This document shows positions 20,640 through 30,752 of a DNA stretch of 64,000 nucleotides, in pieces. The translations under genes and the position numbers were made by a program. How positions within the stretch are numbered: the stretch's first letter is position 1; each line of letters opens with the position of its first letter. Source of the stretch: Clusia tigrina (lineage: Eukaryota; Arthropoda; Insecta; Diptera; Clusiidae); assembly GCA_920105625.2 (NCBI GenBank), contig OV050031.1, forward strand, positions 134,720,917 to 134,784,916. Reading direction: 5' to 3'. The notes under the pieces were generated by a model that worked only from the letters and a program-made list of their open reading frames with translations, was not told the origin of the DNA and made no database searches.

Positions 20640-22110
20640 TACATTTTTTAATAAAAAATGGTGCCCACTAGTAGATCCTGGCTCTACTATAAGTACAATG
20701 AAAAAAGCAAACTTCGAAAAATATAATTTACCGGTGTTAGAAAAAAATAATACAATAGTTACTACATTGAACGGGAATATAAAGACATCTAATGAAAAGA
20801 TTAAAACACCATGTCCTCCAGAATTCGAATATCCCCAAAACGCTAGAATGAGATGGTTAAAAATGGATTCTAGTAAACCATATGACCTTTTATTAGGAAA
20901 CGATTTTATTTTTAAAACGTTAAAAATAATCGATATAGAAAATAGGGAAATGGTATTAAATAATGGCGTTAAAATCCCATTTCACACAAAAATGTTTGAA
21001 GAACAGATTCACTCATTGGAAAGAAGTAAAATTTAAAGTATTCAACTCGATCATCTAAAAGCAGATGAACGGAAAAAGGTTGAAAAATTGTTGAAAAAAT
21101 ACGAAAAACTAATATATAAAGAAGGGATCCTTTAAGAAATACACAAACAGTGCTTCACGAAATTAAAACTACCACAAGTCAGCAAATTAATTCGAGATCA
21201 TATAGGCTACCACCAAAACATGAAGAAGAAGCCATAAGACAAATTCAAGAACTAGAACACCAGGGCGTAATAAGAAAAAGCAGGAGCAAATATAGCTCTC
21301 CTACTATAATAGTGCCAAAGAAAAGCGATAATTCAGGAAATCAAAAATTCCGCTTAGTGGTTGACTATAGGAGACTAAATGAAATAACTGTTGACGATAA
21401 ATATCCATTGCCAAATATTGATGGAATACTAGACAAATTGGGCAAAGCACAGTACTTTATCACCTTAGATCTAGCAAAAGGTTACCATCAGATTTTAATG
21501 CAGAAAAGGATATTGAGAAAACAGCTTTTGTTACTCCAGCAGGCCAGTACGAATATATCAGGATGCCTTTTGGGCTAAAAAATGCCCCAGGCACATTTCA
21601 ACGCCTAATAAATGATATTTTAAGGGATTATATAAACAAAATATGTGTTGTATATTTGGGATATATACTAATATTTTCGACAGCAATAGAAGAACACATG
21701 AGTTCACTAGAAAACATATTTGCAAGACTACAAGAATAAAATCTAAAACTTCAAGCTGATAACTGCAGCTTCTTAAAAAAGGAAACCAAATTTTTGGGAC
21801 ATATTTTGACAGAAGACGGCATAAAACCAAACCAATAAAAGGTAGAAGCAATTATGAACTTAAAAGTGCCAAAAACTGAAAAACAGCTAAAAAGCTTTTT
21901 AGGGGTGACCGGATTTTACTTAAATAGTAAATACAAGGGAAAGGAATTCTCCCAACGTCACCAAAGATGGCTATTAAAATTGCAGGAGTATAATTACAAA
22001 ATTGAATATTTACGTGGAAATGATAACGTGGTAGCAGATTTTTTAAGTCGCATTGAGAATTCGCCAAAAATAACCGAATATAATGATAAAGAATCAAATT
22101 TGAACATGTC
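20640..22110 (+). pseudogene. Errantivirus protease-RT, RNase H deleted
   Basis: The protease motif reads CPLVDPGSTISTM, with proline where DTGS has threonine; LLLGNDFIFKTL follows. RT blocks are present across three frames: SKYSSPTIIVPKKS, FRLVVDYRRLNEITVDD, ITLDLAKGYHQI, MPFGLKNAPGTFQRL. The catalytic box is VVYLGYILIFS instead of YLDD, so both aspartates are lost. After LKSFLGVTGFY the text jumps to RHQRWLLKLQEYNYKIEYLRG, so nearly all of RNase H is deleted at about 21925. Additional stops lie at 21034, 21737 and 21836. Confidence 0.87.
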
Positions 22111-23045
22111 CGAAGGAATTCATTCAGCAAAAGAAGAATTGCTAGAACACGTTGTTATAAAAGAAGAAATCGTAAATAAATATAAAACCCAAATTATAAT
22201 AACCTACAGTCTCCAAGCTGAAATTCAAACTATACATAACAGAAAAATAATACAAATAAATCCGACAGAAAATGAAAATACACTTAAAGTTATTTTACAA
22301 AGGCACATTAAAGGAGGCAAAATTGTAATTTTCTCAGAAACCGAGGAAGCCGACTATCACAAAATTCAACTTTTATTGATATCAATGTTTTCTTGCAATA
22401 GCAAATTACAATTTGTGAAGTGCACAAAGAGAGCATCAGAGATACTACAAGAAGAAGAGCTACATAAACAAATCTCACTCTATCATAATAACGAATCCAT
22501 GCATAGCTGAATAGCAGAGACATATAATACACTTAAAGACAAAATATTTTACCCAAAATTTAGGGAACATATACAACTAATAATAAATAATTGCCAAAAG
22601 TGCCAACAGATTAAATATGATCGAAAACCTATTAAACCCAAATAGCAACTAACAGAAACACCGACCGAAAAAAATGAAATTATTAATGCTGATATTTTTC
22701 ATTTTAAAACATTATCCTTTGTAACAGTCATGGACAAATTAACAAAATTTGCAGCTGCTCACAATATAACCGACAGAAACTGGAAATCACAGAAATCTAT
22801 AATAATAGAGCATTTCACAAAATTTGGGAAACCAAAAAAAATGTAATGGACATCGAATTCAGGGCCGAACAGTTGATACAGTTTTTAAATACAGAAGGAG
22901 TAGAAGTACACCTAACAAAACGAAATAGCCATACAGGTAATGCAGACATTCAGAGGCTGCACTCAACCTTGTTAGAAAAACTAACAGGAATTGAAGACCC
23001 AAGTCTCTTAACAAAGATGAGGATACAGGTCGTTATAGGTAACTA

Positions 23046-24301
23046 CAGGGTGGCCCAAATAAGACCAGCTGATGTGAAACACAAATAACCTTTTTATTTT
23101 TTAACATAATTTATTTTTTCTTTTTGCAGATTATAACTGAACTCTTGGAAATTTAAAATGAATACGTACAGTCCACAACAACGCATTAAAATTATCGAAT
23201 TTTATTATTCTTCTCAACGATCAATTGTTCTGACGCAGCGAAATTATCGCCGTTTTTTTAACGTAAGATCAGCGCCCACATCTTCCATGATTACAAGTTT
23301 ACTTCGCCGTTTTGAGGAAGTGGGTTCAGTTGCCGACCGTCCAGGATGAGGTGCTCATCGAAATATTCGTACTGAAGACAACGTGGAAGCTGTGCAGCAG
23401 AGTGTTGCAAATGATCCATCTGTCTCAACTCGTCGCCGTTCCGGCCAATTGGGTATACCCAGAACAACATTACAGAGAATTTAAAAGTTGGATCTTAAGA
23501 TGTATCCATACAAAGTTCAAATTGTGCAACAGCTTCTACCGCAAGACCAGCAACAACGACTACAGTACGCTATTCGCTTTACACAATTAGCCATACAAAA
23601 TGATTTTTTAAATAATCTTTTGATGACGGCTGAAGCGCATTTAAGTGGTTATGTGAATTAACAAAACTGTAGGTTGTGGGGCTCCGAAAATCCAAGGGCA
23701 ATACATCAGCATCAGTCACACCCAATCAGATGCACTGTTTGGTGCGGTGTTATGGCCACAAAAATCATCGGCCCATATTTCTTTGAGAATGAGGATGAAA
23801 CGCCAGAAACGGTCTCCGGGGCTTCTTACAGAACAATGATCGACAACTTTTTGCGGCCAATGGTGGAGCAACATCCTAATTTGTGGTTTCAACAAGATGC
23901 AGCCACTGCGCATACTGCTAGGCAAACTATTGACATGCTGCGTGAAATTTTTGGATACCGCATAATTTCAAGAAATTCAGATTTCCCTTGGCCTCCTCGT
24001 TCACCAGATTTAACTGCGCCCGATTTTTTTTTATGGGGATATTTAAAAGACAAAGTGTGTGTTAACAAATACGGCGCCTGCAACCAGAAACATTACGCCG
24101 TGTAATGCAAAACGCGCCAACAAGAGCCAATCCCTGTGTCGAGCAAAATGGTGGTCATTTGTCTGATGTCATATTTCACACATAGTCACGTTAAATTTCC
24201 ATCAAATGTATTTAACATATTAAAATAAATCATTTAAAAAAACCCGTTATTACAAGAGTTACACGTGTTTAACATCACTAGGTCCCATTTGGGCCACCCT
24301 G
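23046..24301 (+). mobile_element. DD41D (rosa-type) mariner-superfamily element
   Basis: A 1,256-bp element with TA at both sides (23044-23045, 24302-24303). Ends are inverted repeats: CAGGGTGGCCCAAATAAGAC on the left, and CAGGGTGGCCCAAATGGGAC on the opposite strand at the right. It lies inside errantivirus integrase. Confidence 0.93.
23158..24105 (+). pseudogene. DD41D mariner transposase, frameshifted
   Basis: ATG 23158 opens a helix-turn-helix start (YSPQQRIKIIEFYYSSQRSI, RRFEEVGSVADRPG), then TGA at 23347. Other frames give NVEAVQQSVANDPSVSTRRR, QQLLPQDQQQRLQYAIRF and, from 23674, PIRCTVWCGVMATKIIGPYF. The last ORF holds WFQQDAATAHTAR (second catalytic aspartate) and PPRSPDLTAPDFFLWG. 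Counting from the first to the last aspartate gives 41 intervening residues, the signature of the rosa lineage known from tephritid flies. The first catalytic aspartate region, between 23610 and 23690, is damaged or deleted. The C-terminus near 24100 is also broken. Confidence 0.85.
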
Positions 24302-24639
24302 TATAATGATCGTTATCACTCAACAATAAAATGTTCACTGACAATAGCAAATAACAGTATTGATCCAACAATTTTAAAAGAAATAATAGACCAGACCAAA
24401 CAACATATAATAACTGAAAGAAATAGAAACAGAGAAGACTATGAACAATAGAGATCAACGGGGCCAATAAAAAACTATAAAAGAGTTAGACATAAAGACG
24501 AACCATATTTTGGAATACACCCCTTACAAAATGTACATACAAAAAATATGAAAAGACCGTTAAAATTTACAGATGACACCCATAAGATAATACTAATCGT
24601 GATGATGATGACCAAGACAGTAAAAGGACACTTGGGCAC

Positions 24640-25981
24640 GCCGATATTAGACGCAGCAGGATTTGCAATAAAACAAGTACAATCCTCCACATCATTAAGC
24701 CATCTAGAAATAATACACGAATTTAAAAAAAACATCGATTAAGAGAAATGATTTACTGTTTAACGAAATAAAAACAATAGAGGCAAAAATAAAGACAATT
24801 TGTCCAGAAAAATATAATAGGAACAAAAGAGGGTTAATTAACATAATAGGCACAACACATAAATGGTTATTCGGATCATGACGATTTGCAGGAAATATTG
24901 GGTTATTTAGCAGTCCAACAAAAAAATGACCATTATGGTATGGTGGGGAATAAATCAGCAGATTTCAATAAATAATTATTTCAATGATACAATTCATTTA
25001 ATTAAAAGCAAACTTGAGGAAGATAGAGAAACGGTAATTACTTTTATGCTACTGGCTAACAAACAAAACGAAGAAATGATTGGCCATCTACTATTTAACG
25101 ATTTAATGAATAAAATTAGACATCTAGAAAACAAAATTACCGAAATTCAAACAAATATAGCAGCAGCTAAGTATAATATTATCTATTCGGGTATTTTAAC
25201 AACGGAGGAAATAGAATATTTTAAAATAGATTTTCATAAACTAAAATTGTCAAAAATAGGAGTGCTATCATACAAAAATCAGTCTTTTGTAATTGCTATT
25301 AAAATTCCAAAAAATTACATAGTATCAGATTTAAAATTAATAGTACCACTGCCAAAGACTAAAAACTTAGAAATTGAAACTGAAAATGGATTTATTGTCA
25401 CAATTAATAAGGAAACTTTTAAATATGAAAAAGACTTAAAAAGAAGCCAGAATTGTATTTTTAAAAATGAATGCACATTTAAATTTAACAATAAAACTAA
25501 ATTAGAGATTATAGAAGATGATACATTGTTAATTACGAATGCATATAAAGAAAAACTTATGCAAAATTGCGACAACAGAGAACTTGTACTAAATAAAAAC
25601 TATCCAATTAGCTATGTGAATTGTAAAATACAACTAAACAATCAAACTTTTGAAAATACAAAAATGGAATTTTCCGAAAAGTTTCGTTACCCAGCTCAAG
25701 TGCTTAATCAAAACTATACCCATGAACTACACTTCAACGAAATAGACATTAAGGAACTTATATACCAAAAACATCTTTCATATGCTCTAAATGTAATAAT
25801 GATACCAGGTGCGACAATGCTAGTAATTGTAATAATAATCTATTTGAAAAAGAAAAATATTAATGTAAAAATAATAAATAAAAGAACTGAGGAGAGTTCT
25901 GAGTGTAACCGTAGGGGAGTTATGGTAGAAGATACTCCAAATTTAAATATAAGAAAAACAGACAAACCGAGCATATTCTGA
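24640..25981 (+). CDS. Errantivirus envelope, long open C-terminal part
   Basis: The N-terminal part is broken (24640-24925): a QSSTSLSHLEIIHEF stretch, then a furin-like RNKR site followed by GLINIIGTTHKWLFG, a conserved fusion-peptide-like block of errantiviral Env, with stops around it. From 24926 a 351-codon frame is uninterrupted. It shows heptad-like helices (LIKSKLEEDRETVI, IRHLENKITEIQTNIAAAK), several cysteines (NCIFKNECTF), a C-terminal membrane span near 25795-25845 (VIMIPGATMLVIVIIIYL) and a basic cytoplasmic tail. The stop at 25979-25981 lies inside the 3' LTR, as in related elements. This is the best-kept part of the element. Confidence 0.85.
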
Positions 25982-26258
25982 GAATGCAAACAGAATATGC
26001 TGGTGAACAATGTATGGCAGGTACACACCAAAGTGGCTCAAGCTGCATAGCAAAGAACGCTGAGCTCGCATATTAAAGTTAGATAATAAAAGGCATGCAA
26101 AGCTGACTATGCTGATTCAGCTTTGCCTAAGAAATATAGCATAAGAAATATAGCATAAGATATTTGAAAGAGCCAGTGGTGGTGACTGAGCAGCAGAATA
26201 ATAAAGACGTCTGTATTTTTAAATCCGTAACAATATATGGAGAATAGAAAAAAACATA
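25918..26258 (+). repeat. Truncated 3' LTR of the errantivirus
   Basis: Matches 18527-18870 with about a dozen substitutions and one 15-bp unit fewer. It breaks off after GAATAGAAAAAAACATA, lacking the last ~105 bases. A GTAGGGG stretch precedes it as a weak polypurine tract. Confidence 0.88.
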
Positions 26259-26324
26259 GAGGGTGGATTCGAGACACCTAATGTAATTATAATAAATTTT
26301 CATTTCTCTGAAAAACAATTTTAA

Positions 26325-26640
26325 AATGTAGGTCGTGCCCGATGATGATGTTATGTATATTGAAGGGGAGTACCTGGATGAGGACATTATTGATGTATCT
26401 GCCAGCACGAAAATGCTCTAAAAACCTAAATAAACTAAACTCGCCACGGAGGAAAAAGGCAAAAATTTGCAGCATAGCAAAGAACCAATGTATTCGGAGC
26501 TGGAGAAGGCCAAAAAAGCGTTTGAAGCTCGCCTTTCCAGTCAGTACATGGCTGACGTCAAAGAATAGCTGCGGCATATAAAAGTGGGACAACAGCACAT
26601 GCATGAACTGTTGGAAAAAATATTATTAGTTATTAATAAA
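26325..26640 (+). pseudogene. Myb-like accessory ORF remnant of Harbinger
   Basis: An acidic segment (VVPDDDVMYIEGEYLDEDII) is followed by a stop and, in another frame, by a coiled-coil-like tail (MYSELEKAKKAFEARLSSQY, LRHIKVGQQHMHELLEKIL). An acidic middle and C-terminal coiled coil opposite a convergent transposase fit the second ORF of Harbinger elements; no SANT/Myb motif itself remains, so this is inference from context. Confidence 0.45.
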
Positions 26641-26872
26641 CAAAAATTCCAAAAAATTATAATTATAATTTTTTTATTGTTTAGTAGACAGTTTAAAAGA
26701 CGAACAATTCTATTGAACAGATACAAAGTAGTGCACAAAATATGAATACATAAGTTTCATATAATTTCTTCTCTCATAAGCGGATACTCTAATCATCAAT
26801 TGGAAAGATGTAGAACTAATTTGAAAAATAAGTTCTGCTAATCATTTGCCGGATTCTACGACCTTAAAAGTA

Positions 26873-27350
26873 TTATAAACTATTATTAGACAAGTTTGAA
26901 TTATTGTCTTCTTCAAGTACATTTTGTGCGGTGATTTCAACATCAGGCATTGTAATATTATATTTCTTTCGAAAGTTATGCAGTGTATAACAAGCAATGA
27001 TTATAGAATCAGCAAATAATGGCGTAATCATAAGTCCACGTTCTTGAGATAAGCAAGCAAATACTTTTTTCATCACGCCGTTTAGTCGTTCAACAAAATT
27101 TCTAGCATGAATACGGGCTTCGTTTTATTTAATTTCAGCTGTGCATTGTGGACTTCCAATCGTCCTCATAAACCATGGCTGCAACAGATACCCCGAATCA
27201 CCAAGTAACCACATATTTGATATTTCACTAATCTGTTTGTCTTCTTAGAAAGCTATACTCGTACATCCCTGTTTGGCTTCTTGATTTCAACATGCGTACA
27301 GTCAATGGCTCCTATAACACCGGGAAATGTTTTGCACATATGAAACCTGC
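26873..27350 (-). pseudogene. Harbinger transposase (DDE_Tnp_4), C-terminal half
   Basis: The minus strand reads FPGVIGAIDCTHVEIKKPN (27325-27265) with the first catalytic aspartate, then LLGDSGYLLQPWFMRT (second aspartate) and ARNFVERLNGVMKKVFACLS (catalytic glutamate), ending ADSIIIACYTLHNFRKKYN near 26960. Stops occur, for example in IK-NEARIHARNF near 27130. A 3' splice site (TCCATTTTTGCAG) sits just upstream at about 27351-27363, so the N-terminal exon is missing or beyond recognition in 27364-27600. The protein would bind and cut the element ends. Confidence 0.88.
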
Positions 27351-27667
27351 AAAAATGGAAATTAGAAAATGTTTTTTACAAATTTTGTTAAATTGTTTGC
27401 CTATTTGTCTGTAAATCTTATTGTTTTGCTTGTTTATTTAATATATGCTGCTTTACATAACTTTGTGTAATATACACACTCCTCGAAAATTAATGTCTAA
27501 ACTGTCAAATTCACTGTTTATTCTCAATTCACCATGAATTTCTCAATTGGTGAGTTTTTGATTTATAGAAACACTAAAGTCTCAACGATTGACAAAAACT
27601 TGGTGATCGAGAACTACGTCATCAGCAGTAGAGAAGTTCTCTACTGATTTACAGAAACGAGCTACAG

Positions 27668-27947
27668 GAGTTATTTTTTTCAATTGCCCCACCTTATACA
27701 ACAGATCTGAGTATGTATTTATAACATCTAACGGAGACAGAATATTTTAAACATTTTTGAGATGCAAATTTGTAAGAATCTTGCCATTTACCTAGAAGTT
27801 AGTTTTTACAATTGCCCCACCATATATAACAGATCTGAGTATGTATAACATCTAACGGAGACACAAAATTTAAAAAAATTCTTTGAGATGCAAATTTCTA
27901 AGAATCTTGCAATCGCCCTATAAATAGGGGGAAAATATACATGTTAA
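27668..27947. repeat. ~174-bp satellite array, block 2
   Basis: About one and a half monomers with the landmarks AATTGCCCCACC, CAGATCTGAGTATGTATAAC and GATGCAAATTTGTAAGAATC. One unit is shortened (27778-27800). It ends at the TTAA used by the piggyBac element. Confidence 0.9.
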
Positions 27948-27979
27948 CTCTCGGAGGTATAAGGGTTTTTTGTCGCGAA

Positions 27980-28333
27980 ATGGTATAACCAGGTCTGTGC
28001 AGACCTACACAGGATTTGTATAGAAATGCATAGTCAGTTATGCTAGGAAAACTACAAAACGAATAATTAAAACGCATTTTTATACATATTAGGTAGCTAT
28101 TAAAGCTATTTTATTACTCATATGTAAAAAAATACATTTTATGTACGGCATTCAAGGCAGGAGTACCTGGCATGTGAGTGTTGTTGGCATACCGTCTTTT
28201 TGCAATGCATGCAATGAAAGCGTGTTTTTCGCTGTTTTTTATCCAACTTAAAACACAGCGAGCACGATGGTCTGCTGGCAGAGAATGCGGCATAGGCTGG
28301 TTGGTCATCTATGGGCGGGCCTGCAGCTACCTG
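27980..28333 (-). repeat. Inverted copy of piggyBac 3' end, with Cys-rich exon
   Basis: Matches the reverse complement of 30171-30551 apart from point differences and a 28-bp insertion in the right arm. On the minus strand it encodes SRPSCSLCFKLDKKQRKTRF, CMHCKKTVCQQHSHARYSCL, the same Cys/His-rich C-terminal domain as the main gene. The inner breakpoint lies at the CAG of the splice acceptor. The outer end continues into a short copy of the right terminus (TCGCGAAATGGTATAACC here, GGCGCTAAATGGTATAACC there). Confidence 0.93.
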
Positions 28334-28461
28334 TATGCAATGTCTATGGAATAGAGTACAGGCTCGATAAAATACAAGCAACGCGTTAGTATACAAACAT
28401 CTTTCGAAGTGTAAGCATACAAAAAATTGCTTCGGCTAATGATACGGTTGATATTGTAGAC

Positions 28462-30102
28462 GTGGTGAACCGCACCGCAAGATTTGTTAATTTGCCGGAA
28501 GAAGAGCAAATTAAAATGCAAGAAAAGTTAGCATTGTGGTTGGCCGGTGATGATGAGTCCGAGGATGAGCCTTTCGAAGGCGACGAAGAAACTGACCCAA
28601 ATTATGTGTTAAATGAAACGGCTTCCGATGCTGAAGAAGAAATTTCTATTGAAGCGGAGAGTGAAAATGACGAGGATGAGCAACTGGAAGATTTGTACCA
28701 AGTTGCTGCACCTATCGCCGAAGGGGCTGAAGCCGTCGTTATGGACGAGGATCCAAGTTCGTCGAGGTCGTCATCGTTCATGTCAAAGGATGGTTAGATT
28801 TGGTCAAGCGCTCCGCCGGTTGGTAGACCTCGTGCACATAACTGCATCTCTGTGTGTCGTGAAGGCCCGGTTACAGGCACTATGCGAAACCCGAGCTCCA
28901 TGTTTAGATCTCTTCCAACACCCGAGATCGTCAGAATAATTGTACGCCAAACAAACCGTAAGGCCCAGGAGATGTGCCGTAAATGGTCTGCGCTGAATCC
29001 TGAGCAGACACAGAGAGAGTGGACGAAACCCGTAACTGAAAAAGAAATTTACGCTTTTATTGGCCTTACTTTGTTTGCCGGCGTATTCGGGTCAAACGGT
29101 CAGCCTAGTCATGAGTTGTGGGGACACAATGGAAACCCTATCTACAGGGCGACGATGTCTGCTGTGCGATATAAACTTGTTTTAAAGTATATTCGATTTG
29201 ATGACGGTACCACGAGATCCACTCGACTTGCAGAAAGCAAAACGGCCGCCATCGACGACATCTGGAACATGCTCATGTAGAACTTAGAGCGTCGATATGT
29301 TCTGGTTGAGTAACTGTGGTTGAGCAATTGTTTCCGTACCGAGGCCGCACGCGCTTCACCCAATATATTCCATACCAACCCATCAAAACCAGCCAAATAC
29401 GGCATACAAATCTGGTGGGCGTGCGATGTGAACACAAATTATCCATTAAAAAGAATTATTTATGTTGGAAAACAACCAAACGAAGCACGTGCGGCAAACC
29501 TTGGCGAAAACGTTATTCTCAAATTGGTGGAAAGGTATAGTGGTTCTGGCCAAACAATATATGCAGATAACTTTTTCTCATCATACGATCTGGCCACGGC
29601 TTTGATGACAAAATGGTTGGCTTATGTAGGAATAATAAGAAAAAAGAAAGCCTGCATACCGAAGGAGATGTTACAACAACAATGTCGCACTATGCTCATA
29701 GGTGCCAAAAAAGAAAAAAGCAGTGGTTCTCATCTCCACGGAACACTATAATTCCACCGTTGACTCATGAAAACCAACGCAGAAGCCGTTCCAAATATTG
29801 GACTATAATATATATAAAGCAGGAGTGGACACCATGGACCAGATGGTTGGTGGTTACAGCTGCAAACGGGCCACAAACCGATGGCCGTTGGCCATCTTTT
29901 TTAATATGCTGGACGTTGCAGGATTGGCTGCATTTGTCATACATGACAAATTGGGCCATGTAAATCGAAATGATAGAAGACGTATGTTCCTTACGGAATT
30001 GGCCGTACAGCTGGTGATCCCTTACATGGAAGAAAGGGCAACAAACCCAATTTTAAGAGGCATGCAACATGTGAAACAGTCCATGGCGTTATTCGGTGTA
30101 GA
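28462..30102 (+). pseudogene. piggyBac transposase, catalytic exon(s), mutated
   Basis: Four same-orientation frames give an almost whole transposase. The acidic N-terminus runs 28462-28797; a stop and frame change follow. Then 28852-29280 holds the DDE_Tnp_1_7 start (MFRSLPTPEIVRIIVRQTN, YAFIGLTLFAGVFG), closed by a TAG. The frame 29320-29751 has GIQIWWACDVNTNYPLKRII and IYADNFFSSYDLATALM with the second catalytic aspartate; 29798-30102 has KAGVDTMDQMVGGYSCKRAT with the third. The first aspartate, expected before EQLFPYRGR, is valine (codon 29319-29321). Inactive on several counts. Weak alternative: a domesticated gene, rejected because of these breaks. Confidence 0.9.
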
Positions 30103-30173
30103 GGTGAGCATTTCATTTATTCATTCATTGAATTCAAATTCTAAATTAATTCTTTAACTTTGTTTTTTTGCAG
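30103..30173 (+). other. Intron of the piggyBac transposase
   Basis: Starts GTGAGCATTTCA after the codon run ALFGVE and ends TTTGTTTTTTTGCAG. Removing it joins the catalytic exon to the Cys-rich exon in frame. Length 71 bp. Confidence 0.75.
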
Positions 30174-30365
30174 GTAGCTGCAGACCCGCCCATAGATGAC
30201 CAACCAGCCCATTCCGCATCCTCTGCCAGCAGACCATCGTGCTCGCTGTGTTTTAAGTTGGATAAAAAACAGCGAAAAACACGCTTTAATTGCATGCATT
30301 GCAAAAAGCCGGTATGCCAACAACACTCACATGCCAGGTACTCCCGCCTTGAATGCCGTACATAA
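30174..30365 (+). CDS. piggyBac last exon: Cys/His-rich C-terminal domain
   Basis: Encodes VAADPPIDDQPAHSASSASR then SCSLCFKLDKKQRKTRFNCM, CKKPVCQQHSHARYSRLEC, a C-rich zinc-binding tail typical of piggyBac transposases, where it helps recognise the terminal repeats. Ends with TAA at 30363-30365. An AATAAA is nearby (30388). Confidence 0.88.
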   Translation, partial: VAADPPIDDQPAHSASSASRPSCSLCFKLDKKQRKTRFNCMHCKKPVCQQHSHARYSRLECRT

Positions 30366-30752
30366 AATATTTTTTTTACATATGAGTAATAAAATAGCTT
30401 TAATAGCTACCTAATATGTATAAAAATGCGTTTTAATTTTTCGTTTCGTGGTTTTCCTAGAATAAAATGCATATATAGATACTTTTAGGACAACTGACTA
30501 TGCATTTCCATACAAATCCTGTGTAGGTCTGCACAGACCTGGTTATACCATTTAGCGCCAATTATTTGTAAACCCGGATTATTCCGAACCCGGATCCCCA
30601 ATCGCTCTGATTTTTTGCTCATTGTGTTCGGAGGTTTTTTCTGCAGGATTACATGGGCGGCTTTTTTTTTTCTAACATGAGAAACAAAAAAGTTATACAC
30701 ACTTTTATATGCAAAAAGTCTGTACAGACCTGGTTATACCGCCGAGGGTTAA

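Larger units (their letters stand above)
22111..24480 (+). pseudogene. Errantivirus integrase, split by a DD41D mariner
   Basis: Zinc-binding residues are seen around 22490-22610 (NNCQKCQQIKYDRKP). The core has NADIFHFKTLSFVTVMDKLTKF with the first aspartate and VMDIEFRAEQL with the second. The third block is NSHTGNADIQRLHSTLLEKL, where the catalytic glutamate is replaced by glutamine. At 23044 a mariner is inserted; the coding text resumes at 24304 (NDRYHSTIKCSLTIANN) and runs to the C-terminal domain (IKNYKRVRHKDEPYFGIHP, 24470-24530). Stops are present, so it is dead. Confidence 0.82.
18527..26258 (+). mobile_element. Errantivirus (gypsy/ZAM-like) inserted in Harbinger
   Basis: Order in plus strand: 5' LTR, A-rich leader, gag, pol, env, truncated 3' LTR. 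The LTR begins AGTTA and ends TAACT, as in gypsy-type errantiviruses, and the 5' flank is GCGCGCG, which resembles the ZAM/Idefix target (recalled). LTRs differ by about 4%, clearly older than the 6141-12085 gypsy. The 3' LTR is cut short at about 26258 so no target duplication can be checked. A DD41D mariner splits the integrase. Confidence 0.88.
18194..27664. mobile_element. PIF/Harbinger element in satellite, hosting an errantivirus
   Basis: The ends are TAGCTCGTTTC at 18194 and its exact reverse complement GAAACGAGCTA at 27654-27664. Both sides carry CAG (18191-18193 and 27665-27667); deleting the element and one CAG restores the satellite GGCCAGGAGTTATT. Inside the ends are several copies of a TTCTCTACT motif in both orientations. 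A Harbinger transposase lies antisense at the right and a Myb-like accessory ORF fragment in sense. Most of the length is a nested errantivirus (18527-26258). CAG fits the CWG preference described for some Harbinger elements (recalled, not checked). Confidence 0.9.
27948..30748 (+). mobile_element. piggyBac element with inverted-duplicate ends
   Basis: A 2,801-bp element between TTAA copies (27944-27947 and 30749-30752); the flanks join to the satellite consensus GTTAAATTTGTG. The terminal repeats are CTCTCGGAGGTATAA and, on the opposite strand at the right, CCCTCGGCGGTATAA. A transposase gene with an intron lies in plus orientation. Unusually, 27980-28333 is an inverted copy of 30171-30551, including the last exon. 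Confidence 0.94.

Noticed and set aside
28462..30365. Domesticated piggyBac-derived host gene
   Set aside because: Intact TTAA flanks and terminal repeats, stops, frameshifts and a lost catalytic aspartate mark an ordinary dead transposon.
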